Source: Candidatus Moraniibacteriota bacterium | GTDB taxonomy: Bacteria > Patescibacteriota > Minisyncoccia > Moranbacterales > GCA-2747515 | DNA: 16,390 bases | Direction: 5' to 3' | Assembly (NCBI GenBank): GCA_027031945.1 | Contig: JALVPE010000106.1 | Span: 6,207-22,596, forward strand | Shown here: one piece after another, positions 8,390-14,687 of the stretch | Numbering within the stretch: the first letter of the stretch is position 1 | Layout of the letters: each line of letters opens with the position of its first letter | The notes under the pieces: model-generated | Told to the model about the DNA's origin: nothing | The model's input: the letters and a program-made list of their open reading frames with translations, nothing else | The model's database searches: none | Made by a program: the position numbers and the translations under genes

Positions 8390-8398
8390 TGTTACAAT
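8390..8398 (+). promoter_or_regulatory. extended -10 promoter before the DUF2892 gene
   Basis: TGTTACAAT fits the TGn-TACAAT extended -10 pattern and sits 35 bases before the ATG at 8434. No good -35 is present. It suggests that the downstream gene can be transcribed separately from the RND operon. The GGTATA operator unit is not repeated here. Confidence 0.45.
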
Positions 8399-8433
8399 GA
8401 AATAAAGTAGATAATTTAATTAAGTAAATAATT

Positions 8434-8700
8434 ATGCATAGAGAAACAACAAAACAAAAACCAGTAACACACACAGGAGAAAAACATTATAGACTATGTG
8501 TGGGTTATTGGCATATACCACGCACAATATATTTTATAGGTGGACTGTTTATATTTAGTTCTGTATTACTTGCGATGTTTGTGGACCAAAAATGGTTATA
8601 TTTTGCATTGTTTGTAAGTTTCTTATTCATGAGCTTTGCAGTTACAGGATACTGTCCTATGGCACTCATACTTGATAAATTAGGTTTGCGTAGGGAATAG
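8434..8700 (+). CDS. DUF2892 (YgaP-like transmembrane) small membrane protein
   Basis: This 88-residue protein has a polar N-terminus (about 1-24) and two membrane helices (about 30-50 and 53-72). They are followed by the family hallmark TGYCPMALILDKLG (71-84), with a Gly-x-Cys-Pro at the end of the second helix. The WHIPR start of helix one and the WLYFALFV pattern also fit DUF2892. In some proteins, such as E. coli YgaP, this module is fused to a rhodanese sulfur-transfer domain; here it stands alone. DUF2892 genes often accompany CsoR-type regulators and sulfur or metal handling genes, so its place behind the repressor-efflux operon is meaningful. Cys22 and Cys74 could act in redox or persulfide chemistry (inference). 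It is bounded by an extended -10 promoter and a hairpin terminator. Confidence 0.8.
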   Translation: MHRETTKQKPVTHTGEKHYRLCVGYWHIPRTIYFIGGLFIFSSVLLAMFVDQKWLYFALFVSFLFMSFAVTGYCPMALILDKLGLRRE

Positions 8701-8724
8701 AGTAAAATTATAATAATCTCAGAA

Positions 8725-8757
8725 ATTCATCATAATTATGATGGATTTTTGTTTTTT
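8725..8757 (+). terminator. intrinsic terminator after the DUF2892 gene
   Basis: A 9-bp stem with one G-T wobble has arms ATTCATCAT (8725-8733) and ATGATGGAT (8738-8746) around an AATT loop, and is followed by a T-rich run to 8757. The core CATCATAATTATGATG is a perfect 16-base palindrome. It separates the efflux region from the small peptide gene. Confidence 0.8.
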
Positions 8758-8767
8758 AAAATTAGTA

Positions 8768-8776
8768 TGATATAAT
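8768..8776 (+). promoter_or_regulatory. extended -10 promoter of the 40-codon peptide gene
   Basis: TGATATAAT is a perfect TGn-TATAAT extended -10 element immediately after the preceding terminator. Predicted transcription starts near 8783, giving a leader of about 43 bases that ends in a strong ribosome binding site. There is no convincing -35, which is acceptable for an extended -10. Confidence 0.65.
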
Positions 8777-8815
8777 CAATTTTTGTGTAAATATATTATT
8801 GTAAGAAGTACTAGT

Positions 8816-8820
8816 GGAGG
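8816..8820 (+). promoter_or_regulatory. strong Shine-Dalgarno GGAGG
   Basis: GGAGG lies 5 bases before the ATG at 8826. This is the best ribosome binding site in the window and sets the start of the small gene that follows. Confidence 0.75.
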
Positions 8821-8825
8821 TTGTC

Positions 8826-8948
8826 ATGAGTTTGATTACAAAACAAGTTATTGTATCATCAATTTATATTATCGCATTTGTTTTTGGAATATTGCACGAA
8901 CATCATATTTTTTATAATATTAAAAAATTAGTTGAGGTATTTTTTTAG
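8826..8948 (+). CDS. 40-residue single-helix membrane peptide with a His cluster
   Basis: ATG to TAG encodes 40 residues: MSLITKQ, a hydrophobic segment VIVSSIYIIAFVFGIL (8-23), then HEHH (24-27) and an amphipathic tail ending LVEVFF. Although short, it has complete expression signals: an extended -10 promoter at 8768-8776, GGAGG at optimal spacing and a hairpin terminator 20 bases after the stop. It is therefore an independent transcription unit rather than spacer. The likely topology is one membrane helix. The three-His cluster just beyond the membrane could bind a metal (inference). I recognise no family. Alternatives are a toxin-like peptide, a subunit of a membrane complex, or a small RNA with an incidental reading frame. 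The SD makes translation likely. Confidence 0.65.
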   Translation: MSLITKQVIVSSIYIIAFVFGILHEHHIFYNIKKLVEVFF

Positions 8949-8967
8949 TGTACATATTCTTTTATAT

Positions 8968-9002
8968 AGACTTAGTATAACGTACTAGGTCTTTTCTTTT
9001 TT
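8968..9002 (+). terminator. intrinsic terminator after the small peptide gene
   Basis: A 10-bp stem with one G-T wobble has arms AGACTTAGTA (8968-8977) and TACTAGGTCT (8983-8992), a TAACG loop, and a following T-rich tract interrupted by one C. Confidence 0.85.
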
Positions 9003-9013
9003 ATTGTGGAGTG

Positions 9014-9022
9014 TGATATACT
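9014..9022 (+). promoter_or_regulatory. extended -10 promoter of the beta-CASP gene
   Basis: TGATATACT matches TGn-TATAAT at eight of nine positions. Transcription would start near 9029, after the in-frame GTG at 9028, so the ATG at 9052 is favoured as the translation start. Confidence 0.6.
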
Positions 9023-9051
9023 GATAAGTGGGAAAAATAGATACAAATAAC

Positions 9052-10419
9052 ATGCAAAAAAAATCAACGATTACATTTTATGGTGGAGCAGGTAGTGTAA
9101 CTGGTGCCAACTTTCTTTTTAACACAGGGAACAAAAAAATTCTTATTGATTGTGGATTAACGCATGCGGGACAACTTTGTTATGTATTAGAGAATAAGTT
9201 TCATTATAATCCTGCAGAAATTGATGTCCTTATAGTAACACATGCTCATGCGGATCATATTGGTAGAATCCCACAATTAGTAAAAGATGGATTTAGAGGA
9301 ACCATTTATTCTACACCGGCAACAAAAGATATTTCCATCGTTATGTTGGCTGATGCTTTGAGAATTTTAACAGATGAGGCAGATGAGATTGGGTGTGAGC
9401 CTTTGTATAGTAGAGGAGATGTTTCCAAGGCATTTTCGTTGTGGCAAACAATTGATTATCATAAAACGTTTATTGTAGGTGATAGTGTGCACGTACGGTT
9501 TCTGGATGCCGGACACATTTTGGGAAGTGCTATGATTGAGTGTGAACGCGATGATAAAAAAATAATTTTTACAGGAGATTTAGGTAATTCACCTGAACTT
9601 ATATTGCCGGATACAGAAAAAATATCAAATATAGACTATTTACTTATGGAGAGTGTATATGGAGATAGAAACCATGAGGATAGACGTAACCGTAGGGAAA
9701 AATTAGCTCAAGTAATTCGTGAAAATTATAAACGAAAAGGGACACTTCTTATCCCTACGTTTGCTCTTCAGAGGGCACAAATTTTGTTATATGAAATTAA
9801 TAAATTAGTAGAACATGGATATGTGCCAGAGATGCCTGTGTATTTTGATGCACCACTTGCTCAGAGAGTTACAACAATTTTTCGTCGTTATCAAAAATTG
9901 TTTAACGAAAATGTTAGAGAAGAGATTGCCAATGGAGATGATATATTTGATTTTCCACAATTTGTTAGTATTAAAAATGTCTCCGAATCATTATCAATTG
10001 AAAAATCCAAAAATCCAAAAATTATTATTGCAAGTTCGGGCATGTCAAATGGTGGACGTATAAGACTGCATGAAAAAAATATTTTGGGAAATAAAAGAAA
10101 TACGGTTTTATTTATAGGATATCAAGCTTTTGGTACTCTTGGTCGTGAAATTCAAGAAAAGAAAAAAGGTAAAGTGTATATTGATGGAAAATGGGTCCGA
10201 CTTCGAGCTCATATCAAGTCTATTCGAGGATATTCCGGACATAAGGACAGTGATAATTTAATAAAATTTGTAGGAGACAGTGCTAAAACATTGCAAAAAG
10301 TATTTGTGACAATGGGAGAGGTAAAGTCGTCGCAGTTTTTGGCCTATAAGATTAAAGAATTATATGGTTTAGATACAGTTGTACCAAGACAAGATGATGT
10401 GGAAGAGATTGATTTTTAA
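9052..10419 (+). CDS. beta-CASP metallo-beta-lactamase-fold RNase (CPSF/YSH1-like)
   Basis: This 455-residue protein has the metallo-beta-lactamase core followed by a beta-CASP insertion, as in RNA-processing nucleases of the CPSF73/Ysh1 type. It opens with the family-typical FYGGAGSVTG. Metal ligands are HAHADH (His64, His66, Asp68, His69), His155 in DAGHILGSA, Asp176 in FTGDLG and His397 in GYSGHKD. The beta-CASP part contains PTFALQRAQ, VYFDAPLAQR and SSGMSNGGR, and the late GYQAFGTLGREI is also typical. All metal-binding motifs are present, so the enzyme is probably active. The likely role is endo- or exonucleolytic RNA processing in the cytosol; it is distinct from RNase J, which has extra C-terminal domains. 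The frame extends to a GTG at 9028, but the promoter position favours this ATG. It is a single-gene unit between a terminator and tRNA-Pro. Confidence 0.92.
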   Translation: MQKKSTITFYGGAGSVTGANFLFNTGNKKILIDCGLTHAGQLCYVLENKFHYNPAEIDVLIVTHAHADHIGRIPQLVKDGFRGTIYSTPATKDISIVMLADALRILTDEADEIGCEPLYSRGDVSKAFSLWQTIDYHKTFIVGDSVHVRFLDAGHILGSAMIECERDDKKIIFTGDLGNSPELILPDTEKISNIDYLLMESVYGDRNHEDRRNRREKLAQVIRENYKRKGTLLIPTFALQRAQILLYEINKLVEHGYVPEMPVYFDAPLAQRVTTIFRRYQKLFNENVREEIANGDDIFDFPQFVSIKNVSESLSIEKSKNPKIIIASSGMSNGGRIRLHEKNILGNKRNTVLFIGYQAFGTLGREIQEKKKGKVYIDGKWVRLRAHIKSIRGYSGHKDSDNLIKFVGDSAKTLQKVFVTMGEVKSSQFLAYKIKELYGLDTVVPRQDDVEEIDF

Positions 10420-10445
10420 TGAAATATTTTAAAACACAATAATAC

Positions 10446-10473
10446 TTGATTTTTTTTGTGAATGTAGTATTAT
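10446..10473 (+). promoter_or_regulatory. promoter of tRNA-Pro, flanked by an inverted repeat
   Basis: TTGATT (10446-10451) and TATTAT (10468-10473) are separated by 16 bases, and the tRNA begins about 48 bases downstream. A perfect 9-bp inverted repeat, AATAATACT (10438-10446) and AGTATTATT (10466-10474), brackets the promoter, with its right arm covering the -10 box. Confidence 0.5.
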
Positions 10474-10520
10474 TATATCTATGTAATAAATAGTATGTTT
10501 GAGTAAATTGGTTGTAAGTG

Positions 10521-10592
10521 CGGGGTATAGTGTAATGGCTAGCACGAGTCGTTTGGGACGATTTAGTCAGGGTTCGAATCCCTGTACCCCGA
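10521..10592 (+). tRNA. tRNA-Pro(UGG)
   Basis: The full cloverleaf is visible. Acceptor arms are CGGGGTA and TACCCCG with discriminator A at 10592. The D stem is GTGT/GCAC with one wobble pair. The anticodon stem is AGTCG/CGATT around the loop TTTGGGA, giving anticodon TGG (10554-10556). The T arm is CAGGG-TTCGAAT-CCCTG. CCA is not encoded (bases after the discriminator are CAA), so it must be added after transcription. C1, A73 and the G following the anticodon fit bacterial tRNA-Pro. Confidence 0.96.
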
Positions 10593-10632
10593 CAATGAAT
10601 CATTTTCGATTTTCAGAAATAATTTTTTATTT

Positions 10633-10830
10633 ATGACTTCTAGACAGAAGGCTGAAATAATACTTAGAATAATTATTGTTTTTTTAAGTGCTTTGTTGGT
10701 GCTTGGTATTCTAAATGGTGGAATTACACTTTATATGATTGTTGGAGCTCTTGGAGCTACATATATTTTTGTGCATTATTGGAGAAGAAGAGTTGTTGCA
10801 TTACAACAGAAAAAAGTACAAGTGAAATAA
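10633..10830 (+). CDS. small two-helix membrane protein, unknown function
   Basis: This 65-residue protein has a short basic N-terminus (MTSRQKAEIILR), two closely spaced hydrophobic helices (about 10-28 and 31-48) joined by a NGG turn, and a strongly basic C-terminal tail (HYWRRRVVALQQKKVQVK). The positive tail predicts that both ends are cytoplasmic. There is no SD. It starts 40 bases after tRNA-Pro with no terminator in between, so it may be read from the tRNA promoter. It ends 64 bases before dnaG. I recognise no family. Confidence 0.65.
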   Translation: MTSRQKAEIILRIIIVFLSALLVLGILNGGITLYMIVGALGATYIFVHYWRRRVVALQQKKVQVK

Positions 10831-10882
10831 ATTAGTGTTTTATTGTGTACTATTAAGACAAGGCACACTTTTGTAAATTCTT

Positions 10883-10888
10883 AGGGGA
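10883..10888 (+). promoter_or_regulatory. Shine-Dalgarno of dnaG
   Basis: AGGGGA sits 6 bases before the ATG at 10895. This is one of only two clear SD sequences in the window and fixes the dnaG start. Confidence 0.6.
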
Positions 10889-10894
10889 ATTTTT

Positions 10895-12688
10895 ATGTAT
10901 TCTGATGTTGAAATAGTAAAATCACGAGTAAATATTGTTGATATTGTTGGTGAATATGTAAAGTTAACGAAAGCCGGTAACAGTTTTAAGGCACGTTGTC
11001 CATTTCATCAGGAAAAAACTCCTTCTTTCAATGTAAATGAGGAAAAACAATTCTATCATTGTTTTGGTTGTGGTGTTGGTGGTGATGTTTTTAGTTTTGT
11101 AATGGAGATTGAAAATTTAGGGTTTAGAGAAGCATTGGAATTACTTGCACAAAAAGCAGGTGTAGAATTACAAAATAATTTTAGTAGAAGTAGTATAGAG
11201 TCACAAGATAAAAAAAAGAAATTATATGAGATATTGGAATTGACTACTAAATTTTATCAAAAACAGTTATGGAGTGGTGATGGTATAAAGAAAGTTTTGC
11301 CATATTTAAGAAATAGAGGACTCAGTGATGAAGTTATTAAAAAATTTAGATTGGGGTATGCACCTGATGGTTGGAATTATGTTCAGGATTTTTTACAAAA
11401 AAAAGGATTTAACAATGAAATGATATTGCAAACAGGCACAATCATAAAAAATGATAAAGGAAAAACTTATGACAGATTTAGAAATCGTATCATGTTTCCA
11501 ATTAGTGATGTAATGGGGCGAACGATTGGTTTTACATCACGCGTTCTTCCGGGAAATGATGAAAGTCAAGCAAAATATATAAATACACCAGAGACAATTC
11601 TTTATCACAAGAGTAGTGTGCTTTATGGTATTGATCACGCAAAACAATCTATCAAACAAAGAAATTTTGTTGTAATTGTTGAAGGAAATATGGATGTGAT
11701 CGCTGCGAATAGTTCTGGGGTTGAAAATACAATTGCTGTATCAGGCACTGCAATGACGCGGGATCATATACATATATTAAAACGCTATACCAATCAATTT
11801 ACTTTATTTTTTGATGCTGATGAAGCTGGTATGGTTGCTGCCAGGAGGAGTGCATTATTATGTTTAAAAGAAGATGTGCAATTGAAGATGGTTTTATTAA
11901 AAATAGGAAAGGATGCAGCGGATATAGCAAAAGATAATCCTAAAGAATTACATGATGTTATTAGCAGTGCAAAAAATGCTATTGATGTATTTATTGACAT
12001 TGCAAAAGATACATATGACATAAAAGATCCTCATGGCAAAAGACAAGCAATTGAATTTATAACAGAGTTATTGTCTAATATTTCAAATGATATTGAGAGG
12101 GAAGAGTGGATACGTAGATGTTCTAAAGCATTTGATGTTGAACCTAGATTTATCAATATTGCTGTTAATAAACAAATTGATGAGCATGATGAAATTAATA
12201 AAACACAAACAATAAATACAAAACATTTACAGATAACGCAAGCAGAACAATCGCAAATGCAAAGAATATATAAATCAATTATACTTATGATGATGGCATA
12301 TCCTCATGTGTGGGAATATATATATAAAAATAGGAAGAAGTATGGAGATGTATTGGATCAAAAAGTAATTACAGCGCTTATGCGCGAAGGTCCGAGATGT
12401 AATTTTTCCATAGGTGAATTTGTGAGCAAGGATTACCATAGGGAATCTTTATATAAGGCTGCGATGCAAATGCAACAACAATATGAGATAGAACATGAAG
12501 ATGGTGGAAGTCCGATAGATGATACTGAAACATATATAACAATTGCAAGAGAAAATTTAAATAAACGAAAAATGGAGAGATTAGTAATTCTTATGAATGA
12601 AGCAGAAGCAAACGGTGATTATGATAAACAGAAACAATTGTTGAAGCAAATAAGTGCGTTGTCACAACAAGTAATAAGTAACACATAG
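10895..12688 (+). CDS. dnaG: DNA primase
   Basis: This 597-residue primase makes the RNA primers for chromosomal replication, working with the DnaB helicase. It is close to the usual bacterial length (about 580-650). An N-terminal CHC2 zinc-binding domain has Cys35, His38, Cys56 and Cys59 (CPFHQEKTPSFNV...HCFGC). The catalytic core has RFRNRIMFPI and the Toprim acidic motifs EGNMDV (Glu263-Val268) and DADEAG (Asp307-Gly312). The C-terminal region from about 430 is helical and would bind DnaB. The first Toprim motif reads EGNMD, where EGYMD is usual; all catalytic acids are kept. A good SD precedes the start. rpoD begins 7 bases after the stop, which matches the classical primase-sigma macromolecular synthesis arrangement, though without rpsU. 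Confidence 0.98.
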   Translation: MYSDVEIVKSRVNIVDIVGEYVKLTKAGNSFKARCPFHQEKTPSFNVNEEKQFYHCFGCGVGGDVFSFVMEIENLGFREALELLAQKAGVELQNNFSRSSIESQDKKKKLYEILELTTKFYQKQLWSGDGIKKVLPYLRNRGLSDEVIKKFRLGYAPDGWNYVQDFLQKKGFNNEMILQTGTIIKNDKGKTYDRFRNRIMFPISDVMGRTIGFTSRVLPGNDESQAKYINTPETILYHKSSVLYGIDHAKQSIKQRNFVVIVEGNMDVIAANSSGVENTIAVSGTAMTRDHIHILKRYTNQFTLFFDADEAGMVAARRSALLCLKEDVQLKMVLLKIGKDAADIAKDNPKELHDVISSAKNAIDVFIDIAKDTYDIKDPHGKRQAIEFITELLSNISNDIEREEWIRRCSKAFDVEPRFINIAVNKQIDEHDEINKTQTINTKHLQITQAEQSQMQRIYKSIILMMMAYPHVWEYIYKNRKKYGDVLDQKVITALMREGPRCNFSIGEFVSKDYHRESLYKAAMQMQQQYEIEHEDGGSPIDDTETYITIARENLNKRKMERLVILMNEAEANGDYDKQKQLLKQISALSQQVISNT

Positions 12689-12695
12689 TAATATT

Positions 12696-13979
12696 ATGAC
12701 AAAGAAAAAAGCAATCAAAAAAAGTACAAAGAAAAGAACAAAGAAAAAAGTAACAAAAAAGACTACAAAAAAAGCAATCAAAAAAAATACAAAAAAGAAA
12801 GATACAAAGAAAAAAGCAATCAAAAAAAGTACAAAGAAAAAAATTACAAAGAAGCATGGAGTAAAAAGTAAATTACCAAAACAATTAGAAGATTTAATGA
12901 ATTTAGGGCAGAGTAGAAAGTTTGTGACTGAGGATGAAATTATGCATGCGATGCCTGATATTGAAAGAGATCTCGGGGGACTGGAGGCATTTTATGAAGA
13001 ATTGGAGAATAGGGGTATTGATATTGTAAATTCTGATGATATTTTGCAAATTGAAACTCCACAAGATATAAAAAACAGGAAACATGGCAATAAAATTCAA
13101 AAGAAAAAAGATGTGTTGTTGATAGAAGAGGCAGTAGCAAACGAGGGAAGTACAGCTGATTTAGTGCAAATGTATTTGAAAGAGATTGGTCGTGTACCAT
13201 TGCTTACGCGTGAAGAAGAGGTAAAAATTGCGAAAGCAATTGAATCAGGAGATGAATCAGCTAGACAGTTACTTACAGAAGCAAATTTGAGGTTGGTAGT
13301 GTCAATTGCAAAAAAATATGTAGGACGTTCGTCTAATCTTTCATTACTTGATCTTATTCAAGAGGGAAATATTGGATTATTTCGTGCTGTGGAAAAATTT
13401 GATTATCACAAAGGATATAAGTTTTCTACATATGCAACGTGGTGGATTCGTCAAGCCATTACACGTGCACTTGCTGATCAATCACGTACTATTCGCATTC
13501 CGGTACATATGGTTGAAACAATCAATAAATATATGCAAGTTGTACGTCAGTTAGTGCAGGAACTTGGGCGAGAACCATTGCCTGAAGAAGTTGCAGCTGA
13601 AATGGATCTTGAAGTTGATAAGGTAAGACATATTCAAAAAATTTCTCAAGAAACAGTTTCTTTGGAGACATCTGTGGGAGACAGTGATGATGACAGTGTA
13701 TTGGGTGATTTTATTGAAGATACAAAATCAATAGCACCACAACAAGGAGCATCACGAACATTGCTTACAGAGCATATTGGGGAAGTATTAGAGGATTTAT
13801 CACCACGAGAACAAAAAATACTACAAATTAGATTTGGATTGGAAGATGGAGTAACGCATACATTGGAAGAAGTAGGACAAGAATTTGGTGTTACACGTGA
13901 ACGTATAAGACAAATTGAAGCAAAGGCATTGGAAAAAATCCGTAATAATGATATAGTAGAGAAGTTAAAGGATTATTAA
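12696..13979 (+). CDS. rpoD: primary (housekeeping) sigma factor RpoD with a lysine-repeat N-terminal tail
   Basis: This 427-residue sigma-70 directs RNA polymerase to housekeeping promoters. In order there is a Lys/Thr tail (1-53), a region 1.1-like segment (about 57-115, KFVTEDEIMHAMPDIE), region 1.2 (about 151-180, LVQMYLKEIGRVPLLTREEE), region 2 (about 186-262, with NLRLVVSIAKKY and the 2.4 recognition helix FSTYATWWIRQAITRAL), region 3 (about 265-340) and region 4 (about 355-420). The 4.2 helix-turn-helix reads TLEEVGQEFGVTRERIRQIE (379-398). All core regions are intact, so it is the primary rather than an alternative sigma. The tail is unusual: almost pure Lys/Thr with a 35-residue-spaced duplication. 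The ATG is 7 bases after dnaG and has no SD, suggesting translational coupling. Confidence 0.98.
   Translation: MTKKKAIKKSTKKRTKKKVTKKTTKKAIKKNTKKKDTKKKAIKKSTKKKITKKHGVKSKLPKQLEDLMNLGQSRKFVTEDEIMHAMPDIERDLGGLEAFYEELENRGIDIVNSDDILQIETPQDIKNRKHGNKIQKKKDVLLIEEAVANEGSTADLVQMYLKEIGRVPLLTREEEVKIAKAIESGDESARQLLTEANLRLVVSIAKKYVGRSSNLSLLDLIQEGNIGLFRAVEKFDYHKGYKFSTYATWWIRQAITRALADQSRTIRIPVHMVETINKYMQVVRQLVQELGREPLPEEVAAEMDLEVDKVRHIQKISQETVSLETSVGDSDDDSVLGDFIEDTKSIAPQQGASRTLLTEHIGEVLEDLSPREQKILQIRFGLEDGVTHTLEEVGQEFGVTRERIRQIEAKALEKIRNNDIVEKLKDY
12699..12840 (+). repeat. 37-base direct repeat within the lysine-rich tail of rpoD
   Basis: A perfect 37-base sequence occurs at 12699-12735 and again at 12804-12840. 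The copies are exactly 105 bases (35 codons) apart, so the reading frame is kept. A degenerate third copy lies near 12766-12798 with the same AAAGCAATCAAAAAAA core. It encodes TKKKAIKKSTKKR/K. The pattern points to unequal crossing-over or slippage in a simple-sequence coding tract. Confidence 0.9.
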
Positions 13980-13997
13980 ATAATTAAGTATAAAATT

Positions 13998-14426
13998 ATG
14001 CCAATAGGAGAACCTATAATAAAACCAAAACCTGGACATAAAGAAGATCCAATTATAACAATTGAAGGAGATGATCCTCGTGATCTAGAAGTTTCAGTTA
14101 CTGAAGCTTTTGGTGCGGATGTAGATAATGTTGAAGTGGATTGGTCCAAAGAATTTAAAACAGTTACAGAGACTGCAAAGCAAAAATTATTTGCAGATGA
14201 AGATATTAGTGAATATATGGTAGATTATAAGGATATCATAGATCAAGTAATTGAGAATATAACGACCAAGGAGGAACAGATACGCATATTTCAGGTAGGG
14301 CTAAACGCAGCAACAGATAAAGCAAAATATGTGGAGCAAGCTACAAATAAATTGGTACATATAATGAAAGATGAGGTTGAACGCAAAATTATGGAAGATG
14401 TTTCCTCACAAGAAGGCAATGCGTAA
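13998..14426 (+). CDS. hypothetical acidic protein downstream of rpoD
   Basis: This 142-residue soluble protein begins with a proline-rich, probably extended segment (MPIGEPIIKPKPGHKEDP). An acidic stretch (IEGDDPRDLEVSVTEAFGAD) follows, and the rest is a helical body from about 50 to the end with Asp/Glu/Lys-rich heptad-like spacing (KDIIDQVIENITTKEEQIRIFQ, then KYVEQATNKLVHIMKDEVERK). There is no Cys, signal peptide or membrane segment. It starts 18 bases after rpoD with no terminator between, so it is probably the third gene of the dnaG-rpoD operon; a terminator follows. I recognise no family. A role linked to transcription or translation would be guesswork from position. Confidence 0.75.
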   Translation: MPIGEPIIKPKPGHKEDPIITIEGDDPRDLEVSVTEAFGADVDNVEVDWSKEFKTVTETAKQKLFADEDISEYMVDYKDIIDQVIENITTKEEQIRIFQVGLNAATDKAKYVEQATNKLVHIMKDEVERKIMEDVSSQEGNA

Positions 14427-14443
14427 TAATAGTATAAGTAGTG

Positions 14444-14486
14444 CAAAAAGATGTAATTACCAGATACTTGCATCTTTTTGTTTTTT
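14444..14486 (+). terminator. intrinsic terminator of the dnaG-rpoD operon
   Basis: A perfect 10-bp stem has arms CAAAAAGATG (14444-14453) and CATCTTTTTG (14471-14480), extendable inward by three pairs, and is followed by six T. Its loop and right arm contain the -35 region of the following tRNA promoter, so the two signals overlap. Confidence 0.8.
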
Positions 14487-14496
14487 GCATTATAAT
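14468..14496 (+). promoter_or_regulatory. promoter of tRNA-Asn
   Basis: TTGCAT (14468-14473) and a perfect TATAAT (14491-14496) are separated by 17 bases. The tRNA starts 29 bases after the -10. The -35 lies inside the preceding terminator hairpin. Confidence 0.7.
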
Positions 14497-14525
14497 CATA
14501 TCTGTAACTAAATAATAAAACATAT

Positions 14526-14597
14526 TCCGAGATAGCTCAGCGGTAGAGCAGTTGGCTGTTAACCAATTGGTCGTCGGTTCGAATCCGACTCTCGGAG
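14526..14597 (+). tRNA. tRNA-Asn(GUU)
   Basis: The full cloverleaf is visible. Acceptor arms are TCCGAGA and TCTCGGA with discriminator G at 14597, the D stem is GCTC/GAGC, and the anticodon stem is GTTGG/CCAAT around CTGTTAA (anticodon GTT, 14558-14560). The variable loop is TGGTC and the T arm is GTCGG-TTCGAAT-CCGAC. CCA is not encoded. It has its own promoter and terminator. Confidence 0.97.
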
Positions 14598-14606
14598 CAA
14601 ATCCTA

Positions 14607-14631
14607 AACAACCTGTTGAGGTTGTTTTTTT
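14607..14631 (+). terminator. intrinsic terminator after tRNA-Asn
   Basis: An 8-bp perfect stem has arms AACAACCT (14607-14614) and AGGTTGTT (14619-14626), a GTTG loop, and a following T run. Confidence 0.85.
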
Positions 14632-14632
14632 A

Positions 14633-14661
14633 TTGTAAATATAACTTATTTTTGATATTAT
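14633..14661 (+). promoter_or_regulatory. promoter of the 98-residue membrane protein gene
   Basis: TTGTAA (14633-14638) and TATTAT (14656-14661) are separated by 17 bases, with a TGA extension (14653-14655) giving an extended -10. The predicted start of transcription is near 14668, about 20 bases before the ATG. Confidence 0.6.
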
Positions 14662-14687
14662 GAAATTGTAAAAAATAAGACAAAAAA

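Noticed and set aside
9028..9051. GTG start for the beta-CASP protein
   Set aside because: The extended -10 at 9014-9022 places the transcription start at about 9029, after the GTG, and the family N-terminus begins shortly after the ATG at 9052.
12699..12840. CRISPR-like array or mobile repeat in the A-rich repeat region
   Set aside because: The repeats are in frame within the start of rpoD, not evenly spaced with unique spacers, and no cas genes are present.
12591..12857. Minus-strand frame rich in Cys, Phe and Leu opposite the rpoD start
   Set aside because: It is the antisense of the lysine-rich AAA/AAG tract and the dnaG end; its composition is fully explained by that and it has no expression signals.
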